DNA from: Chitinophagaceae bacterium
Lineage (GTDB): Bacteria; Bacteroidota; Bacteroidia; Chitinophagales; Chitinophagaceae
Direction: 5' to 3'
Assembly (NCBI GenBank): GCA_023957155.1
Contig: JAMLHK010000002.1
Coordinates: 1-64,000 of the forward strand
Length of the DNA stretch: 64,000 bases
The translations under genes were made by a program, and so were the position numbers. A model generated the notes under the pieces. That model had not been told where the DNA came from and did no database searches. It worked only from the letters and a program-made list of their open reading frames with translations. This document shows positions 24,515 to 33,397 of this stretch, one piece after another (the first letter of the stretch is position 1; every line of letters begins with the position of its first letter).

Positions 24515-27322
24515 ATGCGTTTACGCCTTTTGCTATTGCCGGTATTTTTATGGGGAGGGACTGTTTTTTCCCAGGAATTCGGCGCCAACCCGCCCTCTTT
24601 AAAGTGGCAGCAGATCAATACACCGGAGGCCCGGATTATTTTTCCCGGGGGACTGGATTCTCCTGCACAGCGTGTTGCCGGTATTATACACTATCTTAAC
24701 CGGCATACCGGTGAAACTGCGGGTACCGGTTTGCGTAAGATCAGTATGGTATTGCAGAATCAAACTACCTTATCAAACGGCTATGTGGGTCTTGCACCCT
24801 GGCGTAGCGAATTGTTTTTAACTCCCCCGTTTAACAGCTTTCAGCTGGGTAGCTTACCCTGGGCGGAAAAATTAGCCATTCATGAATACCGGCATGTACA
24901 GCAATACATGAATTACCGAAAAGGGGTGTCTAAGCTGGCCTATATTCTTTTTGGTGAGGAGGGCCAGGCTGTAGCCAATAATGCCGCCATACCCAACTGG
25001 TTTTTTGAAGGAGATGCTGTTTTCCAGGAAACGGCAGTTAGCGGGCAGGGGAGGGGACGGCTACCACTTTTCTTTAATGGTTACCTGTCGCTTTGGGAAG
25101 CGGGTAAGCAGTACAGCTATATGAAATTGCGTAACGGGTCGTTACGACATTATATTCCCGATCATTATGCGTTGGGGTACCTGCTTACGGCTTATGGCAG
25201 GGAAAAGTACGGAGACCGTTTCTGGACTGCCGTTACAGATGATGCGGCGAGGTTCAAAGGCGTGTTTTACCCTTTCCAGAAAGCAGTAAAAAAACAGTCC
25301 GGCATTTCTTATAAAACGTTTGTAGATCATGCGGTGCATTTTTATAAAGTGCAATCGGTCCCGGCTACGAGCAATTCCTTTATTACTAAGGGGAATAACA
25401 AATTTGTATCCAGCTATTCGTTCCCCGTATTTTCCGGAGAGGATTCACTGGTGGTGCTGAAAAAAACGTACCGTGATCTGCCTGCCTGGTGGCTGATTAC
25501 AAAAGATGGTGAGGAAAAGATCAGGGACCAGGATATTACCCGCGAAGATGATTTTACCTGCCGCAACGGAAAGATAGTATATACCGCTTATGAGCCTGAT
25601 GCCTTGTGGAGCGGGAGGGATTACAATGTAATCCGGGTATTGGATATTACGACAAAGCGGGTGGTGCAGCTAACGCACAGGAGTAAATATTTTCAGCCGG
25701 ATATATCGCCGGACGGCAACGAGATCGTTGCTACACAGTTCACGCCCGATCAGCGCCAGGAACTGCATCTGCTGGATGCATCAACCGGAGTTGTATTGTA
25801 CCGGGTTCCGTTATCTGCCGGTTCATCATCTATCTATACCTATCCCCGGTTTTATGATAAGGATCATATTGTTTCCTGCGTTAGAAATGCGGAAGGCTTA
25901 ATGTCGCTGGCAATGATTGACCTGCAAACGGGGGCAATGGAAAGTCTTCTTCCATGGAGCTATGAAGTAAAAGGATTTCCTTTGGTAAAAGGGGATACCA
26001 TTTATTTCTCTGCGAACAGTGGTTACCATGATGATATTTTTGCTATAGATGTCAAAACGAAAAATCTCTTCCGGCTTACGGATGAGCCCCTCGGCGCATA
26101 TCAACCGGCAGTTAATAGTAAAGGACGGTTGGTATGGAGCAGCTATACTGCCTTAGGCTTGCAGTTAAAGGAAAAGCAGATACAAACGGCGAGCCTGCAG
26201 CCGCTGGTGGTTTCAACATTGACCAATGCTGCTGATCTGTATGTACCGGGTGCATTACAGCAAACCGGCGGTAATATCTTAAGCCGGATCCCGTCCGGGA
26301 ATTACCCGGTTACAAAATATCGCCCGTTATCCGGGCTGTTTAATTTTCACAGCTGGCGTCCTTATTATGAGCAGCCCGAGTGGAGCTTTACGGTATACGG
26401 GCAGAACGTGCTTAATACTTTTCAGTCGCAGTTGTATTATGCCTATAATGAAAACGAGCAGAGCCATAGCACCGGTTTCAGCGGGTTATACGGCGGACGG
26501 TTTCCCTGGGTGACCGGCGGGGTGTCGTATACTTTAAACAGGCAGGTGCGGGACACGAATAGAACGATTAAGTGGAATGAGCTTAATGCTTCTGTTGGAC
26601 TGAGAGCACCATTTGATCTCACCGGGGGACGCTGGTATAAGACGCTTGCCCTGGCTTCTTCTTTTCATGTTAACCAGTCCTATATAAGAGGGCGGGATAA
26701 AGACAGTCTTGCCGGAAAGTTAGTGGACTATGTACAGTTCTCGGTGAACTGGAACAGCCAGGTTCAGAAAGCCGTACAGCATATCAATCCCCGTTTTGCC
26801 CAGTCCTTATTTTTACGGTATCGTACTATTATTAATAAATATGCCGCCCATCAGCTGCTGGGGTCGGCATCGTTGTATTTCCCGGGTATAGGTATCAATC
26901 ACAGCCTGGTGCTTAGCGGTGCTTTTCAAATGCGGGATACCGCCGGCCAGTATTATTTTTCCAACAGTTTTCCTTTTGCCCGGGGCTATACCGGTATTGA
27001 TGCTCCGCGCATGGGAAAGGGAAGTGTTAATTATCATTTTCCGTTGTTTTATCCCGATTGGGGTTTTGGACAGCTTGTTTATTTTCTGCGCATAAGAGCG
27101 AACCTGTTTTTTGATTACGCCCAGGTTAAAAGCTTGCGTACAGGGAACCTGTTTTCATTCCGGAGTACGGGAGCGGAGATGTTTTTTGATACCCGGTGGT
27201 GGAACCAGCAGCCGGTAACGTTGGGCATACGGTACGCACACCTGCTGGATCAGGCAAATGCCGGCATGGCCAGCCCTCATGTGTGGGAATTTATTTTACC
27301 GGTAGACCTGCTGAGCAGGTGA
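24515..27322 (+). CDS. Zincin / beta-propeller / beta-barrel fusion protein
   Basis: A 935-residue exported protein of uncertain function. A signal peptide (1-20, ending FSQ) is followed by a peptidase-MA-like domain with HEYRH at 123-127 and a distal Glu165 in NWFFEGDAVF, together a complete gluzincin-type zinc site. Residues about 310-600 contain TolB-like propeller repeats (FQPDISPDGNEIVATQF, YPRFYDKDHIVS, FSANSGYHDDIFAIDV). The last third (about 620-935) is rich in alternating aromatic strands (YGGRFPWVTGGVSYTLNR, FFDYAQVKSL) and ends like an outer-membrane barrel. ATG 24515 is preferred because the signal peptide begins there. It converges with the sulfatase gene. Confidence 0.75.
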   Translation: MRLRLLLLPVFLWGGTVFSQEFGANPPSLKWQQINTPEARIIFPGGLDSPAQRVAGIIHYLNRHTGETAGTGLRKISMVLQNQTTLSNGYVGLAPWRSELFLTPPFNSFQLGSLPWAEKLAIHEYRHVQQYMNYRKGVSKLAYILFGEEGQAVANNAAIPNWFFEGDAVFQETAVSGQGRGRLPLFFNGYLSLWEAGKQYSYMKLRNGSLRHYIPDHYALGYLLTAYGREKYGDRFWTAVTDDAARFKGVFYPFQKAVKKQSGISYKTFVDHAVHFYKVQSVPATSNSFITKGNNKFVSSYSFPVFSGEDSLVVLKKTYRDLPAWWLITKDGEEKIRDQDITREDDFTCRNGKIVYTAYEPDALWSGRDYNVIRVLDITTKRVVQLTHRSKYFQPDISPDGNEIVATQFTPDQRQELHLLDASTGVVLYRVPLSAGSSSIYTYPRFYDKDHIVSCVRNAEGLMSLAMIDLQTGAMESLLPWSYEVKGFPLVKGDTIYFSANSGYHDDIFAIDVKTKNLFRLTDEPLGAYQPAVNSKGRLVWSSYTALGLQLKEKQIQTASLQPLVVSTLTNAADLYVPGALQQTGGNILSRIPSGNYPVTKYRPLSGLFNFHSWRPYYEQPEWSFTVYGQNVLNTFQSQLYYAYNENEQSHSTGFSGLYGGRFPWVTGGVSYTLNRQVRDTNRTIKWNELNASVGLRAPFDLTGGRWYKTLALASSFHVNQSYIRGRDKDSLAGKLVDYVQFSVNWNSQVQKAVQHINPRFAQSLFLRYRTIINKYAAHQLLGSASLYFPGIGINHSLVLSGAFQMRDTAGQYYFSNSFPFARGYTGIDAPRMGKGSVNYHFPLFYPDWGFGQLVYFLRIRANLFFDYAQVKSLRTGNLFSFRSTGAEMFFDTRWWNQQPVTLGIRYAHLLDQANAGMASPHVWEFILPVDLLSR

Positions 27323-27427
27323 GCTACAGATATCTCCATTAATACATTTTAGCTGATCGTATTTAAATGCTGATGCAGCATATACATTAATCTGCTATTA
27401 GATCATTCTTATAGACTGAATCGCTTC

Positions 27428-28867
27428 TCAGTTACCATAAATGACCCATGGATCGTTTATATTTTTAATTTTATCAAAAACCTGTCTTTTAAATTTTTTA
27501 ACCAGTGTGGGTTCGTCGTCTGCTATATTCTTCAGTTGAAACGGATCAGATTGGTTATCGAACAGTAATGCTCCTGTTTCTTCGCCCTTATTATTCCGCT
27601 GCATTACAAATGTGTAACGGTCGTTTCTCAATCCCCGCATGCCTCCCAATGCATTCTGGGGGTTACAAACCAGGTAAAGCGAAAACTCGGGAGCTCCGGC
27701 CTTTTTGCCGGAGAAGTATCCCGCCAGATCCTGTCCTTCAACGCCAGGGGGGATCTGTCGCTCAAGTCCGATAAGAGAAAGAAGGGAAGGCATCATATCC
27801 GGAACGCTGATATGCAGATCGTTGGTTCCTGGTTGTAGTTTTCCGGGCCAACGGATTATTAAAGGGATACGAAATGATTCTTCGTAAGGAACTACTTTTG
27901 CCATCAGTCCGTGACTTCCCATCATTTCGCCATGGTCTGAAGTGAACACCACTATTGTATTTTCTGCCTGTCCGCTTTCCTCTAATGCGCTAAGGATCCT
28001 GCCGATCTGTTCGTCTACACCGGTTACACAGGCAAAATAATCAGCTACGCTCTGCCGGGCAGTATTGCTTTGTTCTCCTTGGGGAACGTTAGGCCGGTTT
28101 AATAGCTTATTAACGGGAATATCCCTGTATATTTCTTTATACTTTTCCGGCACCTGATCGTATGGGTTGTGAGGCGGGTTCATCGAAATGAACAAAGCCC
28201 ATGGCTTATCGGTGTTGGTTCCTATAAAGTCTATAGCTACATCAGCTTCGTGCTCCGGCGACCATTTTCCCGCGAACAAAGTGTCTTTCAGCGGAGCATC
28301 GTTTACCCAGTAATAAGGGTTAAAATGTTCGTTGTAACATCCGTAAGCATGCCAGAAGTCAAAGCCATGCCTTTTTTTCCCGGGGGGAGTGTATGCATCC
28401 CATATACTATTTCTCCAGTCATCCACATCCGGACCTTTCGGAGCATCAAGGTGCCATTTGCCGATATAGCCGCAGGAATATCCGTTACTTTTCAAAACAT
28501 CAGAAAAACAGGTTTCATCTTCATGCAAAAAATTTTGATACTTACGGGTGCTTGTATTACAATTTGTCAACACATTGTTTGAAAAGCTATACTTACCGGT
28601 CATCAGCATTGCCCTGTAAGGAGAACAAATCGGACGGTTGCTTACCGCATTAGAAAACACGATACCCTGTCCTGCGAGCATGTCTATATTGGGTGTTTTT
28701 ACGGGATCCTCTTTCATAAATCCCATTGCCTGGGCACGAAATTGATCCGGGAAGATAAAAAGCAGGTTCGGCTTCTTTATATCTTCTTTTGAAGAATCCT
28801 CCGGAAAGAGTGCGAATAAAATTCCCACTACTAAAAAGAGAGGGTTGAGCGGGGAAAATATATTCAT
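27428..28867 (-). CDS. Type I sulfatase
   Basis: A 479-residue arylsulfatase-family hydrolase of sulfate esters. An N-terminal hydrophobic segment (about 8-21) suggests export. Cys81 in CSPYRAMLMTG fits the C-x-P-x-R sulfatase signature and would be converted to formylglycine. The metal-site segments FIFPDQFR, GYIGKWHLD and FTSDHGEMMGSHG are present. It is the last gene of the polysaccharide-utilisation locus, 13 bp after a putative glycosidase. The sulfated substrate is unknown. A deletion scar of a second copy lies at 30118-30164. The maturation enzyme is not in the window. Confidence 0.9.
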   Translation of the reverse strand: MNIFSPLNPLFLVVGILFALFPEDSSKEDIKKPNLLFIFPDQFRAQAMGFMKEDPVKTPNIDMLAGQGIVFSNAVSNRPICSPYRAMLMTGKYSFSNNVLTNCNTSTRKYQNFLHEDETCFSDVLKSNGYSCGYIGKWHLDAPKGPDVDDWRNSIWDAYTPPGKKRHGFDFWHAYGCYNEHFNPYYWVNDAPLKDTLFAGKWSPEHEADVAIDFIGTNTDKPWALFISMNPPHNPYDQVPEKYKEIYRDIPVNKLLNRPNVPQGEQSNTARQSVADYFACVTGVDEQIGRILSALEESGQAENTIVVFTSDHGEMMGSHGLMAKVVPYEESFRIPLIIRWPGKLQPGTNDLHISVPDMMPSLLSLIGLERQIPPGVEGQDLAGYFSGKKAGAPEFSLYLVCNPQNALGGMRGLRNDRYTFVMQRNNKGEETGALLFDNQSDPFQLKNIADDEPTLVKKFKRQVFDKIKNINDPWVIYGN

Positions 28868-28880
28868 TGTGCTGTTGTTT

Positions 28881-30086
28881 TTAGTGCTTAATCCTGAAAA
28901 CAGCGATATCGCCAGGAGCTATTAACAATGCAAATGACCTGCTTTCCGATCCTGGTTTATAGATGTCTTTAAATACGCTTTCCAGTTTCCCGTTTCCTTT
29001 AATGTATAGTTTCATGGGCTGTTTAAAGTCCCGGTTTACAATGATGGCATACTGTTGTTTGTTGTTTTCGATCAGGGATACAATGGCGCCTTCTCCTTTC
29101 GTTCTTATTTTTTTTATCCCTTTGGGAGGTTCAATAAGGCGTTGTGTGCCGGCAGGAATATTTTCACCGGTATGCCCAACTGAGATAACTTTAGCAGACA
29201 GGAAAATACCCGAAAGACTTTGAATTTCCCGGTTTACTGTTTTGATCATTTCATATACATCTGTCCTTTTGTTATTGCTATCTATAGGGCCGTGATAGTA
29301 TGTGTATTGAGATCTGTTTCTGGGAGTCCAGTAGGTAAAATATTGTATGCTCTGTGCACCATAAGCCAGGTTGGTAAATACCTGCAACCTTATTTCTGCC
29401 AGCGTTGGAACCGGGTAATGACCATGCGCCACGCTCATGGCAAAAGCCCAGAAAGGCTTATTGTTTTTTTGAGCTGTTGTAGCCGCCATTTCCAGGTTTG
29501 CAAACCATTCCTCCCGCAAATGCCGCGCTCCTTCAGATTCAATTACAGGATAGTGGTCGAATGACAATACGGGAGGATCAACCGTTGACATATAATCATC
29601 CAGGTATTGCTGATAAGTATCTGCCCCCAGTTGCTGTGGTACTGCGTAATTGGGAAAAAGGTTGATGTAACAGGCATGCTGACTGTCTACTGCATGTATC
29701 TTTTTCATCCACTTACCGAGGTAAGGGAATTCTTTAGCGGAGGGTTCGTCTTTTAGAAAATATCCTGCTGTAGCGGGATGATTCATGAAACGCCTTACGG
29801 TGTTTTCAGGGTCTGTTTGTAATTCGGGGCAACGCACAATCAATTGAACACCGGCTTTTGCTGCCATATCCAGCATCTTTGCCATAGAGTCTGTTGAAGT
29901 GCTTCGTGTAAGGCTGATAGTGAGCCCGGCGTTCTTCATTTCTTCATAACGGGCCACACTTGCCTCATGGGGTGGCACTCCTCCCCAGGCAAAAATGGGT
30001 ATTTGTGTGGTATCCGCTGCACCGGCATATAGCTTTACGCTAGTTATTAAACAAAATGAACAGCTTATCAGCAGGTTCAATCTCAT
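28881..30086 (-). CDS. Putative TIM-barrel glycosidase, copy A
   Basis: A 401-residue exported protein with signal peptide (about 1-21) and a clan GH-A-like barrel. Glu114 in FLKDEPS resembles the acid/base position, and TLAEIRLQVF plus IQYFTYWTPR resembles the later barrel strands. A small C-terminal beta domain (about 310-401) ends GDIAVFRIKH. I cannot name the GH family. It is a tandem duplicate of the next gene, with the same length and about 85 percent identity by eye. A longer frame to 30164 exists only because a sulfatase remnant is fused in frame; the ATG at 30086 matches the start of copy B. Confidence 0.75.
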   Translation of the reverse strand: MRLNLLISCSFCLITSVKLYAGAADTTQIPIFAWGGVPPHEASVARYEEMKNAGLTISLTRSTSTDSMAKMLDMAAKAGVQLIVRCPELQTDPENTVRRFMNHPATAGYFLKDEPSAKEFPYLGKWMKKIHAVDSQHACYINLFPNYAVPQQLGADTYQQYLDDYMSTVDPPVLSFDHYPVIESEGARHLREEWFANLEMAATTAQKNNKPFWAFAMSVAHGHYPVPTLAEIRLQVFTNLAYGAQSIQYFTYWTPRNRSQYTYYHGPIDSNNKRTDVYEMIKTVNREIQSLSGIFLSAKVISVGHTGENIPAGTQRLIEPPKGIKKIRTKGEGAIVSLIENNKQQYAIIVNRDFKQPMKLYIKGNGKLESVFKDIYKPGSESRSFALLIAPGDIAVFRIKH

Positions 30087-30117
30087 TACTAGTGGTTTGA
30101 ATATAAAAGAGTTAAAT

Positions 30118-30164
30118 AATTTTTTCAAAGACCTGTCTTTTGAATTTTTTAACCAGAAATTCAT
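30118..30164 (-). pseudogene. Deletion remnant of a second sulfatase gene
   Basis: Positions 30118-30156 match the 3' end of the intact sulfatase (27466-27504) at 36 of 39 bases without gaps. Positions from about 30159 on match the sulfatase start codon and the DNA before it (28863 onward). The start codon is therefore joined almost directly to the C-terminal coding end, with about 1.36 kb missing. The remnant reads MNFWLKNSKDRSL and runs in frame into the copy A glycosidase. Confidence 0.85.
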
Positions 30165-30176
30165 TGTGCTCTTGTT

Positions 30177-31382
30177 TTAGTGTTTAATCCTGAAAACAGC
30201 GATGTCACCAGGCGCTATTACTAATGCAAAAGTCTTGCTTTTCGATTCAGGCTGATCGCTGTCTTTTCGTACGTTTTCCAGTTTCCCGTTTCCTTTAATG
30301 TATAGTTTCATGGGCTGTTTAAAATCCCGGTTTACAATGATGGCATACTGTTGTTTGTTGTTTTCGATCAGGGATACAATGGCGCCTTCTCCTGTTGTTC
30401 TTATTTTTTTTATCCCTTTGGGAGGTTCAGTAAGGCGTTGTGTGCCGGCGGGAATATTTTCGCCCGTATGCTCAACTGAAATAACTTTGGAAGACAGGAA
30501 AATACCAGAAAGACTTTGAATTTCCTGGTTCACCGCCCTGATTATTTCATACACATCTGTCCTTTTGTTATTGCTATCTATAGGGCCATGATGGTATGGG
30601 TATTGAGTTTTAATTCGTGGTGTCCAGTAGGTGAAATATTGTATTCCCTGTGCTCCATAAGCAAGGTTGGCAAATACCTGCAACCTTATTTCAGCCAGCG
30701 TTGGAACAGGGTGTAAGCCACGCGCCACGCTCATGGCAAAAGCCCAAAAGGGTGTAATGTTTTTTTGAGCTGTTTTAGCCACCATTTCCAGGTTAGTAAA
30801 CCACTCTTCGCGTAAATATCGCTTTCCTTTTGTTTCCATTACAGGGTAATGATCAAATGACAATACCGGGGGCTCTACTATAGCCATATATTCTTCCACA
30901 TATTGTTGATATGTATCAGTTCCCAACTGATCCGGTAAGGCATAGTTGGGGTACAGGTTGATGTAACACAGATGTTGGCTGTCTATGGCTTGTATACGTT
31001 TCATCCATTTACCGAGGTAGGAAAAATCTTTGGCGGAAGGTTCATCTTTAAGATAATATCCTGCAGTGGCCGGATGATGCATAAAGCGCCTTACGGTGTT
31101 TTCGGGGTCTGTTTGTAATTCGGGGCAACGTACAATTAATGTAACACCGGCTTTTGCTGCCATATCCAGCATCTTTGCCATAGAGTCTGTTGAAGTGCTT
31201 CGTGTAAGGCTGACAGAGAGTCCGGCATTCTTCATTTCCTCATAACGGGCTATACTGGCCTCATCTGGCGGTACTCCGCCCCAGGCAAGAATAGGTATTT
31301 GTGTGGTGTCTGCTGCGCCGGCATATAGCTTTGCAGTAGTTATCAGATAAAATAAACAACTTATCAGCAGGTTCAATCTCAT
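30177..31382 (-). CDS. Putative TIM-barrel glycosidase, copy B
   Basis: A 401-residue paralogue of the gene at 28881-30086. Signal peptide, putative acid/base Glu in YLKDEPS, the LSFDHYPV strand and the C-terminal beta domain ending GDIAVFRIKH are all conserved. Differences cluster in the middle (for example YMAIVEPP against YMSTVDPP; TRIKTQYPYHHG-type loop against NRSQYTYYHG), so the pair may have diverged in substrate. It follows SusD after a 175-bp gap that holds a large palindrome. Function beyond glycan breakdown is inference. Confidence 0.75.
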   Translation of the reverse strand: MRLNLLISCLFYLITTAKLYAGAADTTQIPILAWGGVPPDEASIARYEEMKNAGLSVSLTRSTSTDSMAKMLDMAAKAGVTLIVRCPELQTDPENTVRRFMHHPATAGYYLKDEPSAKDFSYLGKWMKRIQAIDSQHLCYINLYPNYALPDQLGTDTYQQYVEEYMAIVEPPVLSFDHYPVMETKGKRYLREEWFTNLEMVAKTAQKNITPFWAFAMSVARGLHPVPTLAEIRLQVFANLAYGAQGIQYFTYWTPRIKTQYPYHHGPIDSNNKRTDVYEIIRAVNQEIQSLSGIFLSSKVISVEHTGENIPAGTQRLTEPPKGIKKIRTTGEGAIVSLIENNKQQYAIIVNRDFKQPMKLYIKGNGKLENVRKDSDQPESKSKTFALVIAPGDIAVFRIKH

Positions 31383-31450
31383 TACAGGTGGTTTGAATAT
31401 AAAGGGGTAAAAATTAAATGCAGAGGTATGTTATCTATGCCATGTGAGAG

Positions 31451-31538
31451 GTCAGTGGTGAGTAGTGAGATTTCATATTTCAGTTCTCTCGCTTGTTGTT
31501 TCACCACTCACTACTCACTGTTTACTACTCACTATTCA
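31451..31538. repeat. Large palindrome of the GTGAGTAGTGAG family
   Basis: GTGAGTAGTGAG (31458-31469) pairs perfectly with CTCACTACTCAC (31507-31518). Further ACTACTCAC copies follow. It lies in the susD to glycosidase gap of the same transcript, so it could lower expression of the distal genes relative to SusCD. Related sequences occur at 8513-8540, 14184-14220 and 38338-38380. Confidence 0.65.
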
Positions 31539-31557
31539 TATTCGTCTTTTCACAAAA

Positions 31558-33378
31558 CTATTTCCAGCCAGTGTTTTGTACCAGGCTGCTATTCAATACA
31601 AGTTGATCTGCCGGCAATGGATACAGATAATAATAGTCAAGCCATCCTAACGGCATAGTGTTGTATATCACATATCCTTCTGTGCCTCCCCCGGCTATTG
31701 TTAGTGCATTTCCATATTTGGTATTATCTACCCATAAACCTGTCTGTTGTTTATTCAGGTAATTACCTTTTTTCCAACGGCGCAGATCATTAAAGCGAAA
31801 TCCCTCTCCCATCAGTTCTACGCGGCGTTCACGGCGTATTTCCCATAAAACAGGCTGAATGTCTGTATCCCTGTTCAGGTCAAAAGCGCCATCTATATCG
31901 GCAATGACCATGTCCGGCATCTTCACTCGCCGCCGAAGTTTGTTTATGGTCTGGTCGGCTATTGCCTGGTCAAATTGTCCCAGCTCATAGCTTGCTTCAG
32001 CGTAGTTAAGCAGTGCCTCTTCTATCCGGAATATCGGGGCATCGGTTGTATTCACAAATCCGGAAGCATCGGTAGTGGGATTATAAAATTTATAGAAATA
32101 ATATCCCAACTGAGATACCACAAATCCCTGCCCTTCATTGAACTTCCTGAAGTGAGGAGCTGCTCTCAATACATTGCCGACCGCTTGCAAATATGGAAGT
32201 CTCTTATATCCGGGAGATGAGATAGCCGTCATGGTATCCATGTATTCCCTGTCTGCATCTATGCCGGTATGTTTCCAGAAAGTGGTGTTTTGAGAAGTGA
32301 CTACATTACCGGTGGCATCGGTAGTAGTATAGACCCGGTAGGGAGGCAAAACGGTAAGATACAGCCTCCGGTCGCGATGCCTGAATTCATCATGCATGGA
32401 ATGGTCTCCATCATATACATCGCTCGTGCTAACAGGCTTACCATCCCGGCACAGATAGCTTTCAACGGCATCCTTTGTTAAATCAAAATACCATTCTGAA
32501 CTACGGAGATAACGTTGTATTCCATGAACATTTTGACCTGCTGCATACGAACGGTACAAAATAATACCGGCTTTTCCGGCAAGGTCTTCCGAATTAAAAA
32601 TCTGGTCATAGTCTGACAACAGCGTTGGAAAATCCGAAGCAAGTTTGGCAGATGCGGTAACAGAAGCCCGCAGGTACAACTCCGCATTACCCAGCCCATG
32701 ATATTTTCTCCAGGTGCCTTCAAACAATCCAAACCTAGAGATCAGCATTCTCACTACATTCACATTAACGGTATTGGCGCCATCGCCCTTCGGATTAATA
32801 TTTGTTTCTGCCCATAAAAGATTATCAAGAATGTTCTGAGCCACTACATCCCTCGGAGTACGCGATGCATATAATATATCTTTATCATTGTCTTTTACTA
32901 CATGCTCCAGCCAGGGCACATCGCTGAATTTGGAAAGCAATTGCATATACCTGGCGCTCCGGAAAACATATCCCACGCTTTTCCAGTGGTCTTTTTCCGC
33001 CTGCGACATGGCAGACTGGTCTATGTTGTCGAGCATGATATTCACCCGCCTTATAAAAGAAAAATCCCAGTCTCCTCCAGAAGAGGGTATGGTTACGAGC
33101 TGGTAAGCCCATTGGTTTGAATTGAGAGAAGCATTGTAGCAAAGATTGTCTGAATTGGCTTCTTCAAAAAGAAAAGTGGCAGTATTCAGGATAGGTCCCT
33201 GCCCGTAGCCATCAAACAGATCATATAACCCCCAGGTGTATGTTTTGAAGTTCTCATACGTTTTAAAGGATGTGGCTTCTGTTTGCTGATCTAAAGGCAC
33301 CTTATTCAAAAAATCTTTATTGCAGGATGCCATCAGCACAACAGCAAACAATAATATATAAAAACGGTTTTGTTGCAT
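31558..33378 (-). CDS. susD: SusD/RagB-family glycan-binding lipoprotein
   Basis: A 606-residue outer-membrane surface lipoprotein that caps the SusC porin and captures oligosaccharides. The signal peptide ends LMASC, with lipidation at Cys19, followed by NKDFLNKVPLDQQT, the typical SusD start. TPR-like helices follow and the C-terminal segment has RRERRVELMGEGFRFNDLRRW, a strong family signature. It lies 19 bp after susC, so the two are co-transcribed and form one uptake complex. Confidence 0.95.
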   Translation of the reverse strand: MQQNRFYILLFAVVLMASCNKDFLNKVPLDQQTEATSFKTYENFKTYTWGLYDLFDGYGQGPILNTATFLFEEANSDNLCYNASLNSNQWAYQLVTIPSSGGDWDFSFIRRVNIMLDNIDQSAMSQAEKDHWKSVGYVFRSARYMQLLSKFSDVPWLEHVVKDNDKDILYASRTPRDVVAQNILDNLLWAETNINPKGDGANTVNVNVVRMLISRFGLFEGTWRKYHGLGNAELYLRASVTASAKLASDFPTLLSDYDQIFNSEDLAGKAGIILYRSYAAGQNVHGIQRYLRSSEWYFDLTKDAVESYLCRDGKPVSTSDVYDGDHSMHDEFRHRDRRLYLTVLPPYRVYTTTDATGNVVTSQNTTFWKHTGIDADREYMDTMTAISSPGYKRLPYLQAVGNVLRAAPHFRKFNEGQGFVVSQLGYYFYKFYNPTTDASGFVNTTDAPIFRIEEALLNYAEASYELGQFDQAIADQTINKLRRRVKMPDMVIADIDGAFDLNRDTDIQPVLWEIRRERRVELMGEGFRFNDLRRWKKGNYLNKQQTGLWVDNTKYGNALTIAGGGTEGYVIYNTMPLGWLDYYYLYPLPADQLVLNSSLVQNTGWK

Positions 33379-33397
33379 AATGTTAAGCTTTAAAAAA

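Noticed and set aside
30087-30164. An N-terminal extension of glycosidase copy A
   Set aside because: It is the in-frame sulfatase scar; copy B starts at the position equal to 30086, directly at the signal peptide.
31451-31538. A CRISPR-like array from repeated ACTCACTACTCAC units
   Set aside because: Units are short, adjoin with no unique spacers, and no cas gene is near. It is a palindromic intergenic repeat.
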